This document shows, in pieces, positions 12,411 to 20,374 of a stretch of 64,000 bases of DNA. The notes under the pieces are model-generated. The model ran no database searches and was not told the origin of the DNA. It saw only the letters and a program-made list of their open reading frames with translations. This DNA comes from Phenylobacterium sp. J367 (GTDB lineage: Bacteria > Pseudomonadota > Alphaproteobacteria > Caulobacterales > Caulobacteraceae), in assembly GCF_024699985.1 (NCBI RefSeq), contig NZ_JAJONA010000001.1, positions 3,354,501-3,418,500 on the forward strand, in the 5' to 3' direction. The position numbers and the translations under genes are program-made. The stretch's first letter is position 1; each line of letters opens with the position of its first letter.

Positions 12411-12517
12411 TCCAGGGCTAAGCTGGGGCGGACCCCAGTATTTCTGCCAGGGCGACGGGCTTCGGGCCGGGCGCCAAGCCCTCCATCTGTGACGCCTGAA
12501 GCAAGGGGAAAGCTTCC

Positions 12518-13796
12518 ATGAGCGCACGGCGGCCGTTCGGCCAGAACTACGCCTTCGTGGTGGTGGGGGTCACCTTCGCCGCCCTGATCGCCGCCGCCGG
12601 CCTGCGCGCCGCGCCGGGCGTGATGATGACGCCGTTGCAGGATGCGCTCGGCTGGACGCGAAGCGACGTCTCGCTGGCCGCCGCCGTGGGGATCTTCCTC
12701 TACGGCCTCGTGGGCCCCTTTGCGGCCGCCCTGATGCAGACCCTGGGCATCCGGCGCACGCTGGTCGCCGGCCTCGCCCTGATGAGCGCGTCGACGGCGC
12801 TCAGCCTGCTGATGACCGAGCCCTGGCACTATGTGGCCACCTGGGGCGTGCTCTCCGGCTTCGGTTCGGGGGCGGTGGCCATGGTCCTGGGGGCGGCGGT
12901 GGTGAACCGCTGGTTCACCGCGCGGCGGGGGGCTCATCATGGGCGTGCTCAGCGCGGCCACCGCCACCGGCGCGCTGATCTTCCTGCCGCTGATGGCGCG
13001 CCTGATCGAGCTGGACAGCTGGCGGGCCGTGGCGGTGCTGGTCTCGATCGTCACCGCCGCCCTGATCCCCTTCGTCTTCCTGCTGATGCCGGAGCGCCCG
13101 TCCGACATCGGCCTGACGGCCTATGGGGCGACCGCCGACGAGCCGCCGCCGGCCCAGGGCCGCGCCGCCGACAGCGTCCGTCTGGCGTTCGGCGCCCTGG
13201 CGCGGGCCTCACGGACGCCGACCTTCTGGCTGCTGTTCGGCACCTTCTTCGTCTGCGGGCTGACCACCAACGGCCTGGTCGGCGCGCACATGATCAGCTT
13301 CTGCGGCGACATGGGCCTGCCGATCGTCCAGGCCGCCGGCCTGCTGGCGCTGATGGGCGTCTTCGACCTGGTGGGCACGACCGCGTCCGGCTGGCTCACC
13401 GACCGCTACGATCCCCGGAAGCTGCTGTTCGCCTACTACGGGCTGCGCGGCCTTTCGCTGATCATCCTGCCGTTCACCGACTTCGGGGCGATGAGCCTGA
13501 CGATCTTCGCGGTGTTCTACGGCCTGGACTGGATCGCCACCGTGCCGCCGACGCTCCGGCTGGCCAATGAGAGCTTCGGCGACCGCGAGGCTCCGATCGT
13601 CTTCGGCTGGGTGCTGGTCGGACACCAGGCCGGCGCGGCGACGGCGGCCTTTGGCGCAGGCCTGCTGCGCGAGCTGACCGGGCGCTATCTGGAAGCGTTC
13701 GTTATCGCCGGGGCCTTCGCCCTCGTCGCCGCAGCGCTCGCCCTGATGATCGACCGGGAAGGGGACCGGCCCCGCGTGGCCGAGGCCGCCGCCTAG
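12518..13796 (+). CDS. Major facilitator superfamily transporter (frameshifted)
   Basis: An inner-membrane carrier of about 425 residues with twelve predicted helices. The first part runs MSARRPFGQNYAFVVVGVTF to AAVVNRWFTARRG, then the frame breaks in the G run 12927-12932. Removing one G gives RRGLIMGVLSAATATGALIF, a typical start of transmembrane helix 5, and the rest reads to the stop 13794-13796. The sequence resembles the oxalate/formate antiporter-like and monocarboxylate-like MFS branch (N-terminal GVMMTPLQDALGW, with repeated gating motifs), but the substrate is not clear. It converges on the haemoglobin gene with stop codons overlapping in CTAG. Confidence 0.85.
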
Positions 13797-14248
13797 GCCG
13801 GCGCCTTCAGGGGCGGAAGCTCTCCACGGCTGTGGGCGATGCCGAGTTGGAAGCTCTGGGCGATCGTCTCCGCCCTGGCGACGAAGGCCGTGGCGGCTTC
13901 GGCCGGGCAGACCTCGGCCGCGGTCTCGCGGAAGAGGCCAAGCCAGCGCTCGAAGTGCGCGCCCTCAAGCCCGGGGATGCGCACATGCACCGCCATGGGT
14001 TGTCCCTTGAAGCGGCCGGTCATCAGCATAACCGACGACCAGAAGTCGACCATCCGGTCGAGATGCGGATCCCAGTCGGCGATCAGGCCGCCGAAGATCG
14101 GCTCCAGAACGGCGTCGGCCCTGACCCTGGCGTAGAAGCCGTGGACCAGGGCGTGGATCATCTCCTCAGTCACCCCGAGGGACGCGCCGGGCGCCAGGCG
14201 GGCTCGGGTCTGGGCGCGGAGTTCGGGAGTCGATCGGTCGCCGGACAT
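13793..14248 (-). CDS. Group III truncated haemoglobin
   Basis: A small haem protein, probably binding O2 or NO, with a two-over-two globin fold. The family pattern is visible: IHALVHGFYARVRADAVLEPIF in the first helices, FWSSVMLMTGRFKG, and the group III signature PMAVHVRIPGLEGAHFERW, in which His88 is the likely proximal haem ligand. I chose the ATG at 14246-14248 (MSGDRSTPELR, 151 residues); a GTG at 14272 would add eight residues, and neither start has a clear ribosome binding site. Group III proteins are linked to NO handling or microaerobic life in a few species; nothing next to this gene shows its role here. Confidence 0.88.
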   Translation of the reverse strand: MSGDRSTPELRAQTRARLAPGASLGVTEEMIHALVHGFYARVRADAVLEPIFGGLIADWDPHLDRMVDFWSSVMLMTGRFKGQPMAVHVRIPGLEGAHFERWLGLFRETAAEVCPAEAATAFVARAETIAQSFQLGIAHSRGELPPLKAPA

Positions 14249-14309
14249 TGGGTGGATATAGGCGCTGCCCACCGGGGCGCGAACTCCGTGCGGCTACGGA
14301 GCGCGCGCC

Positions 14310-15167
14310 TCAGAGCGGACGACCGGCCAGCCAGTGGGCGAGGTTGCGGTAGTAGGCCAACGTGTCCGCCAGGGCCTCAGGATCGCGCAGTATGCCGTCG
14401 CCCGGCGGCTCGTCCACGAAGCTCGGGCAGCCCAGGCGGGGATCAAGGTTGTAGTCGGCGAAGTGGTGGAAGGTGCTCTGCGCCACCGCCGGCCCGCCGT
14501 CGGGGCCGCCTTCGAAGGCGACCGCGATGTTGAAGTCGCGGCCTGAGACCTTGCTGCGCCCGCGGGCGATCACCCGGGCGGGCCGTCCGTTCGGAACGCC
14601 CACCGCGCCCTCGTGCGGATGGGCGGGGAGGCGGCGGATCGGGCCGCCGTCGGGGCGCCGGAACAGCGGGTGGGGCTCGTCGTCGAGGGCGATCTCCTGG
14701 AAGTCGCCGTTGGCGCCGGAGTGGTAGTTCGGCCAGTCGATGTAGGTGGTGAAGGGGTCGTCGCGGGTGTGGCGGCTGGCGTCGGGATCGAGGTTGCGGC
14801 TGTGGAAGAAGTGGGCGTCGCCCACGCCGCCGAGCGTGCAGACCGAACTGCCCAGGTCCATGTGGTCGCGCGTCACCATCAGGCCGCCGCCGCGCCGGTG
14901 GAAACGTCCGAAGGCGGCGCACTCCTCGGAATTCAGGCCATCGCCGATATCGACCGCGAACAGCCAGACCTGGTCGAAGTCCGAGGTGTCGATGGAGCCC
15001 AGCACCGGATCGGTCTCGCCGCCCGGCGCTTCGCGGTCGCGCGCCGTGACCGAGACGCCGTCGAGCCCGCGCAGGAACTCGGTCAGCCGCGAGAAGCGCC
15101 CGATGTGCCAGTCGTCCTCGACCGGCGGGATGGTGGTCTGCAGCAGGATGCGGATCGGTTCGGCCAT
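14310..15167 (-). CDS. Conserved hypothetical protein, ThuA/GATase-like fold suspected
   Basis: I do not recognise this 285-residue protein by name. It starts MAEPIRILLQTTIPPVEDDW and is soluble, with no signal peptide. The order of elements (a beta strand, DQVWLFAVDIGDGLNSEECA, then the FGRFHRRGGGLMVTRDHMDL loop, and later QSTFHHFADYNLD) recalls the ThuA / class I glutamine-amidotransferase-like fold, in which a glycine-rich loop follows the central strands. It has several His and Asp residues (DHMDL, DAHFFHSRN, HHFADYN) that could bind a metal. No catalytic Cys is placed as in true amidotransferases. It stands alone, on the same strand as the haemoglobin gene, with short gaps on both sides. 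Confidence 0.6.
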   Translation of the reverse strand: MAEPIRILLQTTIPPVEDDWHIGRFSRLTEFLRGLDGVSVTARDREAPGGETDPVLGSIDTSDFDQVWLFAVDIGDGLNSEECAAFGRFHRRGGGLMVTRDHMDLGSSVCTLGGVGDAHFFHSRNLDPDASRHTRDDPFTTYIDWPNYHSGANGDFQEIALDDEPHPLFRRPDGGPIRRLPAHPHEGAVGVPNGRPARVIARGRSKVSGRDFNIAVAFEGGPDGGPAVAQSTFHHFADYNLDPRLGCPSFVDEPPGDGILRDPEALADTLAYYRNLAHWLAGRPL

Positions 15168-15211
15168 GACGCTCCCCGGCAGGGCTCGCCGGGGAGCCTA
15201 TCACGGGCGGA

Positions 15212-17285
15212 TCAGGCGAACAGGAAATCCCCGGCGCCCAGCGAGCCGGACACCACGCCTTTCAGCCAGAGCGTATTCTCGCCCCAGCCGATGAGCGTTC
15301 CGGAGGCGCCGTCGCGATCCTCGTCGGCGAGCGTCAGCTCTTCGAAGGCGTTGGGGCCATCGCCGCCGAAGCCGATGCGGTCCTGGCCGGGCGTGAAGTC
15401 GACGATCACGTCGGCGCCGGAGAGGTGATCGAACCAGAATTGGTCCGCGCCCGCGCCGCCGCTGAGCGTGTCGTTCCCCGCTCCCCGGTCAGCAGGTCGT
15501 CGCCGTCGAACCCGTTGAGCACGTCGGCCCCGGCATTGGCGCTGAGCACGTTCGTGCCCCCGTTGCCGTTCAGGGTGTCGGCGCCCGAGCCGGAGCTGGC
15601 GTTCTCGATGGTCACGCCATTGGCGATCACATAGCCGCCGTGGATGCCGTAGGCGTAGGAGACGCGCCCGCCGCCGCCTTCCTCGTATTCCAGGGTCGCC
15701 GCGCGGAGGTCGATCATGGTGTCGCGGGCGCCGCCGTAGGTGATCTGGTCGATGCCGCCGGCGTCCCAGATCGCCGCGTAGAAGGTGCCGGGCGCGTTCT
15801 CGTCCTTCAGGACATAGGTGTCGTCGCCGGTCGCATGGTCCTCGTTGACCCCGTACTTGTCCTGGAGGACCGCGATGTCGAGCGGGGCCAGCGTGCCCAT
15901 CCAGCCGAAGTGCTCCACGTCCGTGCCGGTCAGGCCGCCGGACTTCGGCTGGCCATAGGGCGAGAGCGTCCAGCCGTCGTTGTAGGACATGATCGTGAAG
16001 ACCTGCTGCGACAGGTCGTAGTCGGCGGTCGCCCCGCCGATCACGCTGCCGTCGTCGGACCCGCGCATGACGCTCGAGCGGCCGCCTGTGTCGTGCGGGT
16101 GGGCCAGGCCGTGGCCGTGTCCGAACTCATGGAGGAGGGTGGGGGAAGTAGAAGCCGCCCTGCCGCAGGCCGGCCTCGGTCCAGCGGACGTCACCGGCGT
16201 TGAACTCGGTCTGGCCCTCGTTCTCCTCGTTCGGCGGGCTCATGCGGCCGAGCAGGCTCGCGCCGACGCCGGGGGGTGCCCTGGTAGGTGATGAGCTTGA
16301 AGTCCGCCTCGGCCCGGTTCTGGACCTCGATGTAGACGATGTCGGCGACCTTCTCGTACTCGGCGAAAGCGGCGCGGAAGGCGGCCTTCTCCCAGTCGGC
16401 CATGTCCTTCGCCTGGATCATGGTGTCGGTGGAGCCCGGGGTCGCGGGGTTCTGATCCACGAACACGTCGCCCTGCCGGGCGAAGTAGTAGGTGATGACG
16501 TTCTTGCCGGTGACCCCGAAGGCGGGGTTCGAAAGCTCGCCGGTGAAGATCGAGCCGTTGTCGCGCGGGCCGTTGTCGCCATCGGGATTGCGCGAGGTGC
16601 GGTCCACCTGACTGCCCCAGTCGATCGAGTGCAGCGGGCTGTCGATGGTGTAGAGCGGCTTGTAGGCGGTCCGAGGATCGGCCTGGGCCACGAACACCTC
16701 GTAGTCGCCGACGAAGTCGCCGCTCGTCCCGTTGGCGGCGTCCTGGTCGAAGGCGCGGGCGTTCACATAATAGGTCCCGTCGGCCGGGGCGGTGAAGGTC
16801 AGCACGGCGTCGAAGCCGGAGTTGAGCTGGTTCAGCGTGGTGTTCGCGCCGCCGTCCGAGAGACCCACCAGCTTGCCGCTGGCGTCGTAGAGCTCGACAT
16901 AGGCGTCGGCGAGCGGGACGCCGCTCGGCCCCAGCGTCTTGGCGATCAGGCTGATGTCATAGGTCTGGCCGGCGTTCAGCGTGACCTTGAAGAAGTCCTG
17001 GTCGCCCAGGCTGTTCAGGGTCGAGACCACGCGCGGGCCGTTGACCGTGAGCGTGGCGCCCGTGGACCGGTCGTCCGCGATGTCGTCGCTGATCAGGGCC
17101 GTGGCGGTGAGGGCGGCGAGGCCGGGCTTGGCGGCCGCCGAGCCCAGCGGCTCGCCCGCCGCGTCGCGGTAGAAAGCGGTCCGCAGGCAGGCCGGGCATC
17201 CGCAGTTGAGGCCCGCGCCGAAGTCGGCGGAGGCGGTGAGGGCGGTCTGGGAAGAAAATCCTTCGGCAGTGAACTCGTCGCGCAT
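15212..17285 (-). CDS. Serralysin-like RTX metalloprotease, peptidase M10 (three frameshifts)
   Basis: A secreted zinc protease of about 690 residues, probably exported by a type I system: it lacks a Sec signal and ends in RTX repeats. From the N-terminus: a leader with a Cys pair (CGCPAC), a pre-peptidase-type beta domain (about 60-185), the catalytic domain with the zinc motif HEFGHGHGLAHP and Met-turn FTIMSYND, then glycine-rich repeats (GADTLNGNGGTN, GADVLNGFDGDD) and a C-terminal DFTPGQDRIGF block. Three frame breaks all correct to family sequence: one G too many in 16271-16276, one G too many in 16141-16145, and one C too few in 15476-15479. The ATG at 17285 has GAGGAAAC just upstream. 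No secretion genes adjoin it. Confidence 0.87.
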
Positions 17286-17530
17286 GTTTCCTCTCGTCCT
17301 GGGCGTTTGTTACGCACGGTCACGGACGAGAACCCCCTCGCCGCGAACGGCCCTCCCCGACGAGAACAACGTTCTCAGATTGCGGGGAGTTGGGGCGAGA
17401 CTTGGGCGGTTTCGGTACGTTTTTCAGGGGTTTGCGCCGCCGCGGCGCCACGATTAGGCCCGTCGGGAACCGTGACGTGGCCGCACGGGTTGTTGTGCCC
17501 CCGAAAGGCGCCGGGCGGTCGGCAGCGCGC

Positions 17531-18370
17531 CTAAAATCCGGCCCGGACGAACAGGAACGGGCCGTTGAAGCCGTATTCGACATCGGCCTCCCAGTCCGAC
17601 TTGTCGACCTCCAGGTCGTAGTCCACGAAACGGTAGCCGGCGCCGAGCGCGATGTTGTCGGTCACCTTGTAGGCGACGTCGCCCTCGATGTTGGCGATCC
17701 CGCCGCCGTAGTCGCCGAGGCTCAGGGACATGTAGTCCGCGCGGCCGCTCACCACCCAGCGCGGCGCGAGCTGCGCGCTGCCGATCACGCCGACGGTGGG
17801 GAGGGGCGCGATGAAGTCGCGCGCGCGGGTCTCGGTCTGCCGCACCGGATTGCTGCCGATCTGACCCTGGCCGCTGGTCGAGATTGCGAAGTCCGTGGCG
17901 AACAGGCCGGCCGTCGCGCCCATCTCCCAGGTGTCGCGCTGGAAGAACATGTAGCCGAGCGAGGCCCGGTAGATCTGCGAGTCGAACTCGCTGCTGAGGT
18001 TCACGTTCGTCGGATAGGTCACCCCGTCGAACACGACGTCGCGCGTGAGGGTCTTCGACGCGTCCCGTTTCAGGGAATAGACCTCGCCGGCGACGAAGAA
18101 CCGGCCGAACCGGACGCCGCCGCGCAGGGCCGGGAGATTGTCGGTGTCCTTCAGCCCCAGGTCGTTCTCGAAGTCGATCTCGGTGCCCCGCGTGCCGCCA
18201 GTGCGCGTCAGGTCCACGGTGGTGTCGATGTTGGGCCGGAAGACCTGCGCCTCGATCCAGTATCTGTCCCCGAACGACTGGGCGGCGGCGGGACCGGCCG
18301 CGACCAGCAGCAGCGTCGCCGCTGCGGGAAGGACGACGGTTCTGGCGTCTCGCGCCCGGATATTTTCCAT
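17531..18370 (-). CDS. Outer-membrane beta-barrel protein
   Basis: A 279-residue exported protein with a signal peptide ending AAGPAAAQ-SF and alternating hydrophobic/polar strands throughout (for example VRFGRFFVAGEVYSL, YRASLGYMFF, IALGAGYRFVDYDL). The last residue is Phe in FLFVRAGF, the C-terminal signature read by the BAM complex. It is likely an opacity/OmpA-barrel-like protein of the outer membrane. I chose the ATG at 18368-18370; the frame is open to 18433. No ligand or enzymatic role can be read from the sequence. About 245 bases, containing the inverted repeat GAGAAC/GTTCTC (17362-17376), separate it from the protease gene and nothing else is apparent there. Confidence 0.82.
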   Translation of the reverse strand: MENIRARDARTVVLPAAATLLLVAAGPAAAQSFGDRYWIEAQVFRPNIDTTVDLTRTGGTRGTEIDFENDLGLKDTDNLPALRGGVRFGRFFVAGEVYSLKRDASKTLTRDVVFDGVTYPTNVNLSSEFDSQIYRASLGYMFFQRDTWEMGATAGLFATDFAISTSGQGQIGSNPVRQTETRARDFIAPLPTVGVIGSAQLAPRWVVSGRADYMSLSLGDYGGGIANIEGDVAYKVTDNIALGAGYRFVDYDLEVDKSDWEADVEYGFNGPFLFVRAGF

Positions 18371-18536
18371 GGGGTCAGCTCGCGGCGGCTCGTTGAGGTT
18401 CGAGCTTGCCCGCAAGCGAGCCGTGCCAGCCATCAGGGATTACCCCGAGAAGGACCTGAGACGATGCCGGGAGCGGGAGGCCCGCCGCAGGGAAAATCCC
18501 GGAGGCCGCGTCAGCTTGAGGGGGAAGGGCTCTCGA

Positions 18537-18612
18537 TGGCTCCCCGGGCAGGACTCGAACCTGCGACAAGTCGGTTAACAGCCGACTGCTCTACCAACTG
18601 AGCTACCGGGGA
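18537..18612 (-). tRNA. tRNA-Asn (GTT)
   Basis: On the minus strand the sequence folds as a complete tRNA. The acceptor stem TCCCCGG pairs with CCGGGGA, followed by discriminator G and an encoded CCA. The D arm is GCTCAGTTGGTAGAGC, the anticodon loop CTGTTAACC gives anticodon GTT, and the T arm contains GGTTCGAGTCC. The length is 76 with CCA. Confidence 0.97.
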
Positions 18613-18692
18613 TCAGGCCGTCGAGAGGCGCGGCATATACGATGCGATCCCGCGGCTTGCAAGCCGCCGGTCGGCCGAACCCGCCTCGGGGC

Positions 18693-18720
18693 GAAAAAGA
18701 GCCCGGCGCGAGCGCCGGGC
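18693..18720 (-). terminator. Rho-independent terminator on the minus strand
   Basis: A perfect 9-bp stem, GCCCGGCGC and GCGCCGGGC with a 2-base loop, is followed on the minus strand by TCTTTTTC. On the plus strand the stem is followed by A-rich sequence, so the orientation is minus. No recognised minus-strand gene ends here: the nearest upstream minus gene is beyond 20 kb. It therefore terminates either an unannotated transcript from 18721-18960 or antisense transcription entering tRNA-Asn. Confidence 0.75.
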
Positions 18721-18768
18721 TTCAAAAAAGTCGGTGATGGTGGGGTGTCTTCAAGGAAGACGCTCACA

Positions 18769-18936
18769 GAATCGCGGTCTGTGGTTAAGTCCCCGTTAAC
18801 AACGGTAAACGCCTGCGAACATTGATTAATTCCGCCAACCGATTTCCTCGGGCGGGGATTCACGATTCGCCCGGCGCCGCCGTTTGTCGCTCCCGATTGG
18901 AGCGCGCCCGCGGATCGGCTACTCGAGGACGGAATC
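18769..18936. promoter_or_regulatory. Cluster of four GANTC (CcrM methylation) sites
   Basis: GAATC at 18769, GATTC at 18857 and 18864, and GAATC at 18932 lie within 168 bases, around the CtrA box and upstream of the Mpl-like gene. GANTC is methylated by CcrM in Caulobacterales, and GcrA acts at methylated sites in promoters. The remainder of the 349-base gap 18613-18961 holds the terminator described above, a small hairpin (GTCTTC-AAG-GAAGAC, 18748-18762) and no convincing coding frame. Confidence 0.55.
18785..18800. promoter_or_regulatory. CtrA-type binding site
   Basis: The sequence TTAA-GTCCCCG-TTAAC matches the full CtrA box TTAA-N7-TTAAC exactly, in a region where TTAA is rare. It lies 161 bases before the Mpl-like ligase start and 65 bases from the minus-strand terminator stem. 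CtrA is the master cell-cycle regulator of Caulobacterales; the match is seen, binding is inferred. Confidence 0.6.
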
Positions 18937-18961
18937 AGAAAAGCGTACCCGGGAGGCCGTC

Positions 18962-20374
18962 ATGCGCATCCACTTCACCGGCATCGCCGGGGCGGGCATG
19001 AGCGCGGCGGCCCTGATGATGCGCGACGCCGGGCACGAGGTGTCGGGCTCTGACGCCGACGTCTTCCCGCCCATGTCCACCTACGTCGAGGGTCTGGGCT
19101 TCCCGTTCCACCGCCAGTTCGACGCCGCCAACCTGCCGGAGGACCTCGACGTCCTGGTGCTGGGGGCCAGCGCCAAGCTCGGCGGCGACGACAATGTGGA
19201 GGTGGCGGAGGCCCGTCGCCGCGGCGTGACCGTCACCACCTTCCCGGAACTGGTGGGGGAGGCGAGCGCCGGGCGCCTCAACACCGTGGTCGCCGGCTCC
19301 TTCGGCAAGTCCACCTGCACGGCGCTCATGGCCCATGTGCTGAAGGACGCCGGCCGCGACGCCGGCTGGATGATCGGGGCGATCTCGCCCTCGCTGCCGG
19401 CCACCGGCCACTGGGGCGCCGCGCCGGAGGTGATCCTGGAAGGCGACGAGTACATCGTCGGGCCGAACGACCGGCGCTCGAAGTTCGTGCTCTACCACCC
19501 CCGCGACCTGCTGCTGACCTCGCTGATCCACGACCACGTCAACGTCTTCCCGACCTTCGCGGACTACGAGGCGCCGTTCCGCGAGCTGCTGCGCCTGCTG
19601 CCCGCCGAGGGCCTCTTGGTCGCCCGCGAGCATCCGGCGGTCCGCGCCATCGCCGGCGAGGCCAGGTCCCGCATCGTCTGGTACGACACCGCGCCGTGCG
19701 AGGGTTGGTACAGCGAGGGCGTCGCCTACGGCGAGGTCACCCGCTTCACCCTGGTCGCCCCGGACGGACGCCGGATCTCCCTTTCGACCTCGCTGCTCGG
19801 CGAGCACAACATCGAGAACATCGTCGGCGTCGCCGCCTACTTGCTGGAGCGCGGGCTGGTCCCGGAGGCCCAGCTCGTCCGGGCGGTGGCCAGCTTCGCC
19901 GGCATCCGCCGCCGGCTGGACCGCCTGACCGCCGCCTCCAAGGTGCCGGTGATCGAGGGCTTCGGCTCCTCCTACGAGAAGGCCCGCTCGGCCATCGAGG
20001 CGCTCCTGCTGCACTATCCGACCCGGCCGCTGACCGTGGTCTTCGAGCCGCACACGTTCTCCTGGCGCTCGCGCGATGCGCTCAGCTGGTACGACACCGT
20101 GTTCGAGGGCGTCGCCCGGGCGCTGATCGCGCCGCCGCCGAGCCACGGGGCCGCCAGCCACAACCAGTCGAGCTTCGAGGAGATCCTCGCCCGGACGGCC
20201 GCAGCCGGCATCCCGACGGAGGGCGTGCGCACGGCCGAGGACGCCACCGCGGCGCTGTCGTCCCTCAAGGGGGACGAGGTCGTCCTGCTGCTGTCGTCCG
20301 GCCCGCTGCTCGGCCTGCCGGACAGCCTGCCCGCGGTGTTCGACCGGCTCTATGCCAGCGCGGCCGCCGCCTAG
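18962..20374 (+). CDS. mpl: Mur ligase-family protein, Mpl-like (UDP-MurNAc-peptide ligase)
   Basis: Mpl joins recycled murein tripeptide to UDP-N-acetylmuramic acid in cell-wall recycling. The 470-residue protein has the three Mur ligase domains: an N-terminal UDP-binding domain (MRIHFTGIAGAGMS, then SGSDADVFPPMSTYVEGLG, a strong Mpl/MurC mark), a central ATPase domain and a C-terminal domain with VFEPHTFSWRSR. The P-loop reads GSFGKSTC (112-119), where Mpl and MurC usually have GTHGKTT, so the enzyme belongs to a divergent clade and the exact acceptor is uncertain. The ATG at 18962 has GGGAGG at five bases. The upstream region carries a CtrA box and GANTC sites, suggesting cell-cycle control. 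Its stop overlaps that of the acyl-CoA dehydrogenase gene (CTAG). Confidence 0.8.
   Translation: MRIHFTGIAGAGMSAAALMMRDAGHEVSGSDADVFPPMSTYVEGLGFPFHRQFDAANLPEDLDVLVLGASAKLGGDDNVEVAEARRRGVTVTTFPELVGEASAGRLNTVVAGSFGKSTCTALMAHVLKDAGRDAGWMIGAISPSLPATGHWGAAPEVILEGDEYIVGPNDRRSKFVLYHPRDLLLTSLIHDHVNVFPTFADYEAPFRELLRLLPAEGLLVAREHPAVRAIAGEARSRIVWYDTAPCEGWYSEGVAYGEVTRFTLVAPDGRRISLSTSLLGEHNIENIVGVAAYLLERGLVPEAQLVRAVASFAGIRRRLDRLTAASKVPVIEGFGSSYEKARSAIEALLLHYPTRPLTVVFEPHTFSWRSRDALSWYDTVFEGVARALIAPPPSHGAASHNQSSFEEILARTAAAGIPTEGVRTAEDATAALSSLKGDEVVLLLSSGPLLGLPDSLPAVFDRLYASAAAA

Noticed and set aside
17362..17376. Inverted repeat GAGAAC-AAC-GTTCTC as a LexA box
   Set aside because: The alphaproteobacterial LexA site is a direct repeat GTTC-N7-GTTC, which is not present; left as an unassigned repeat.
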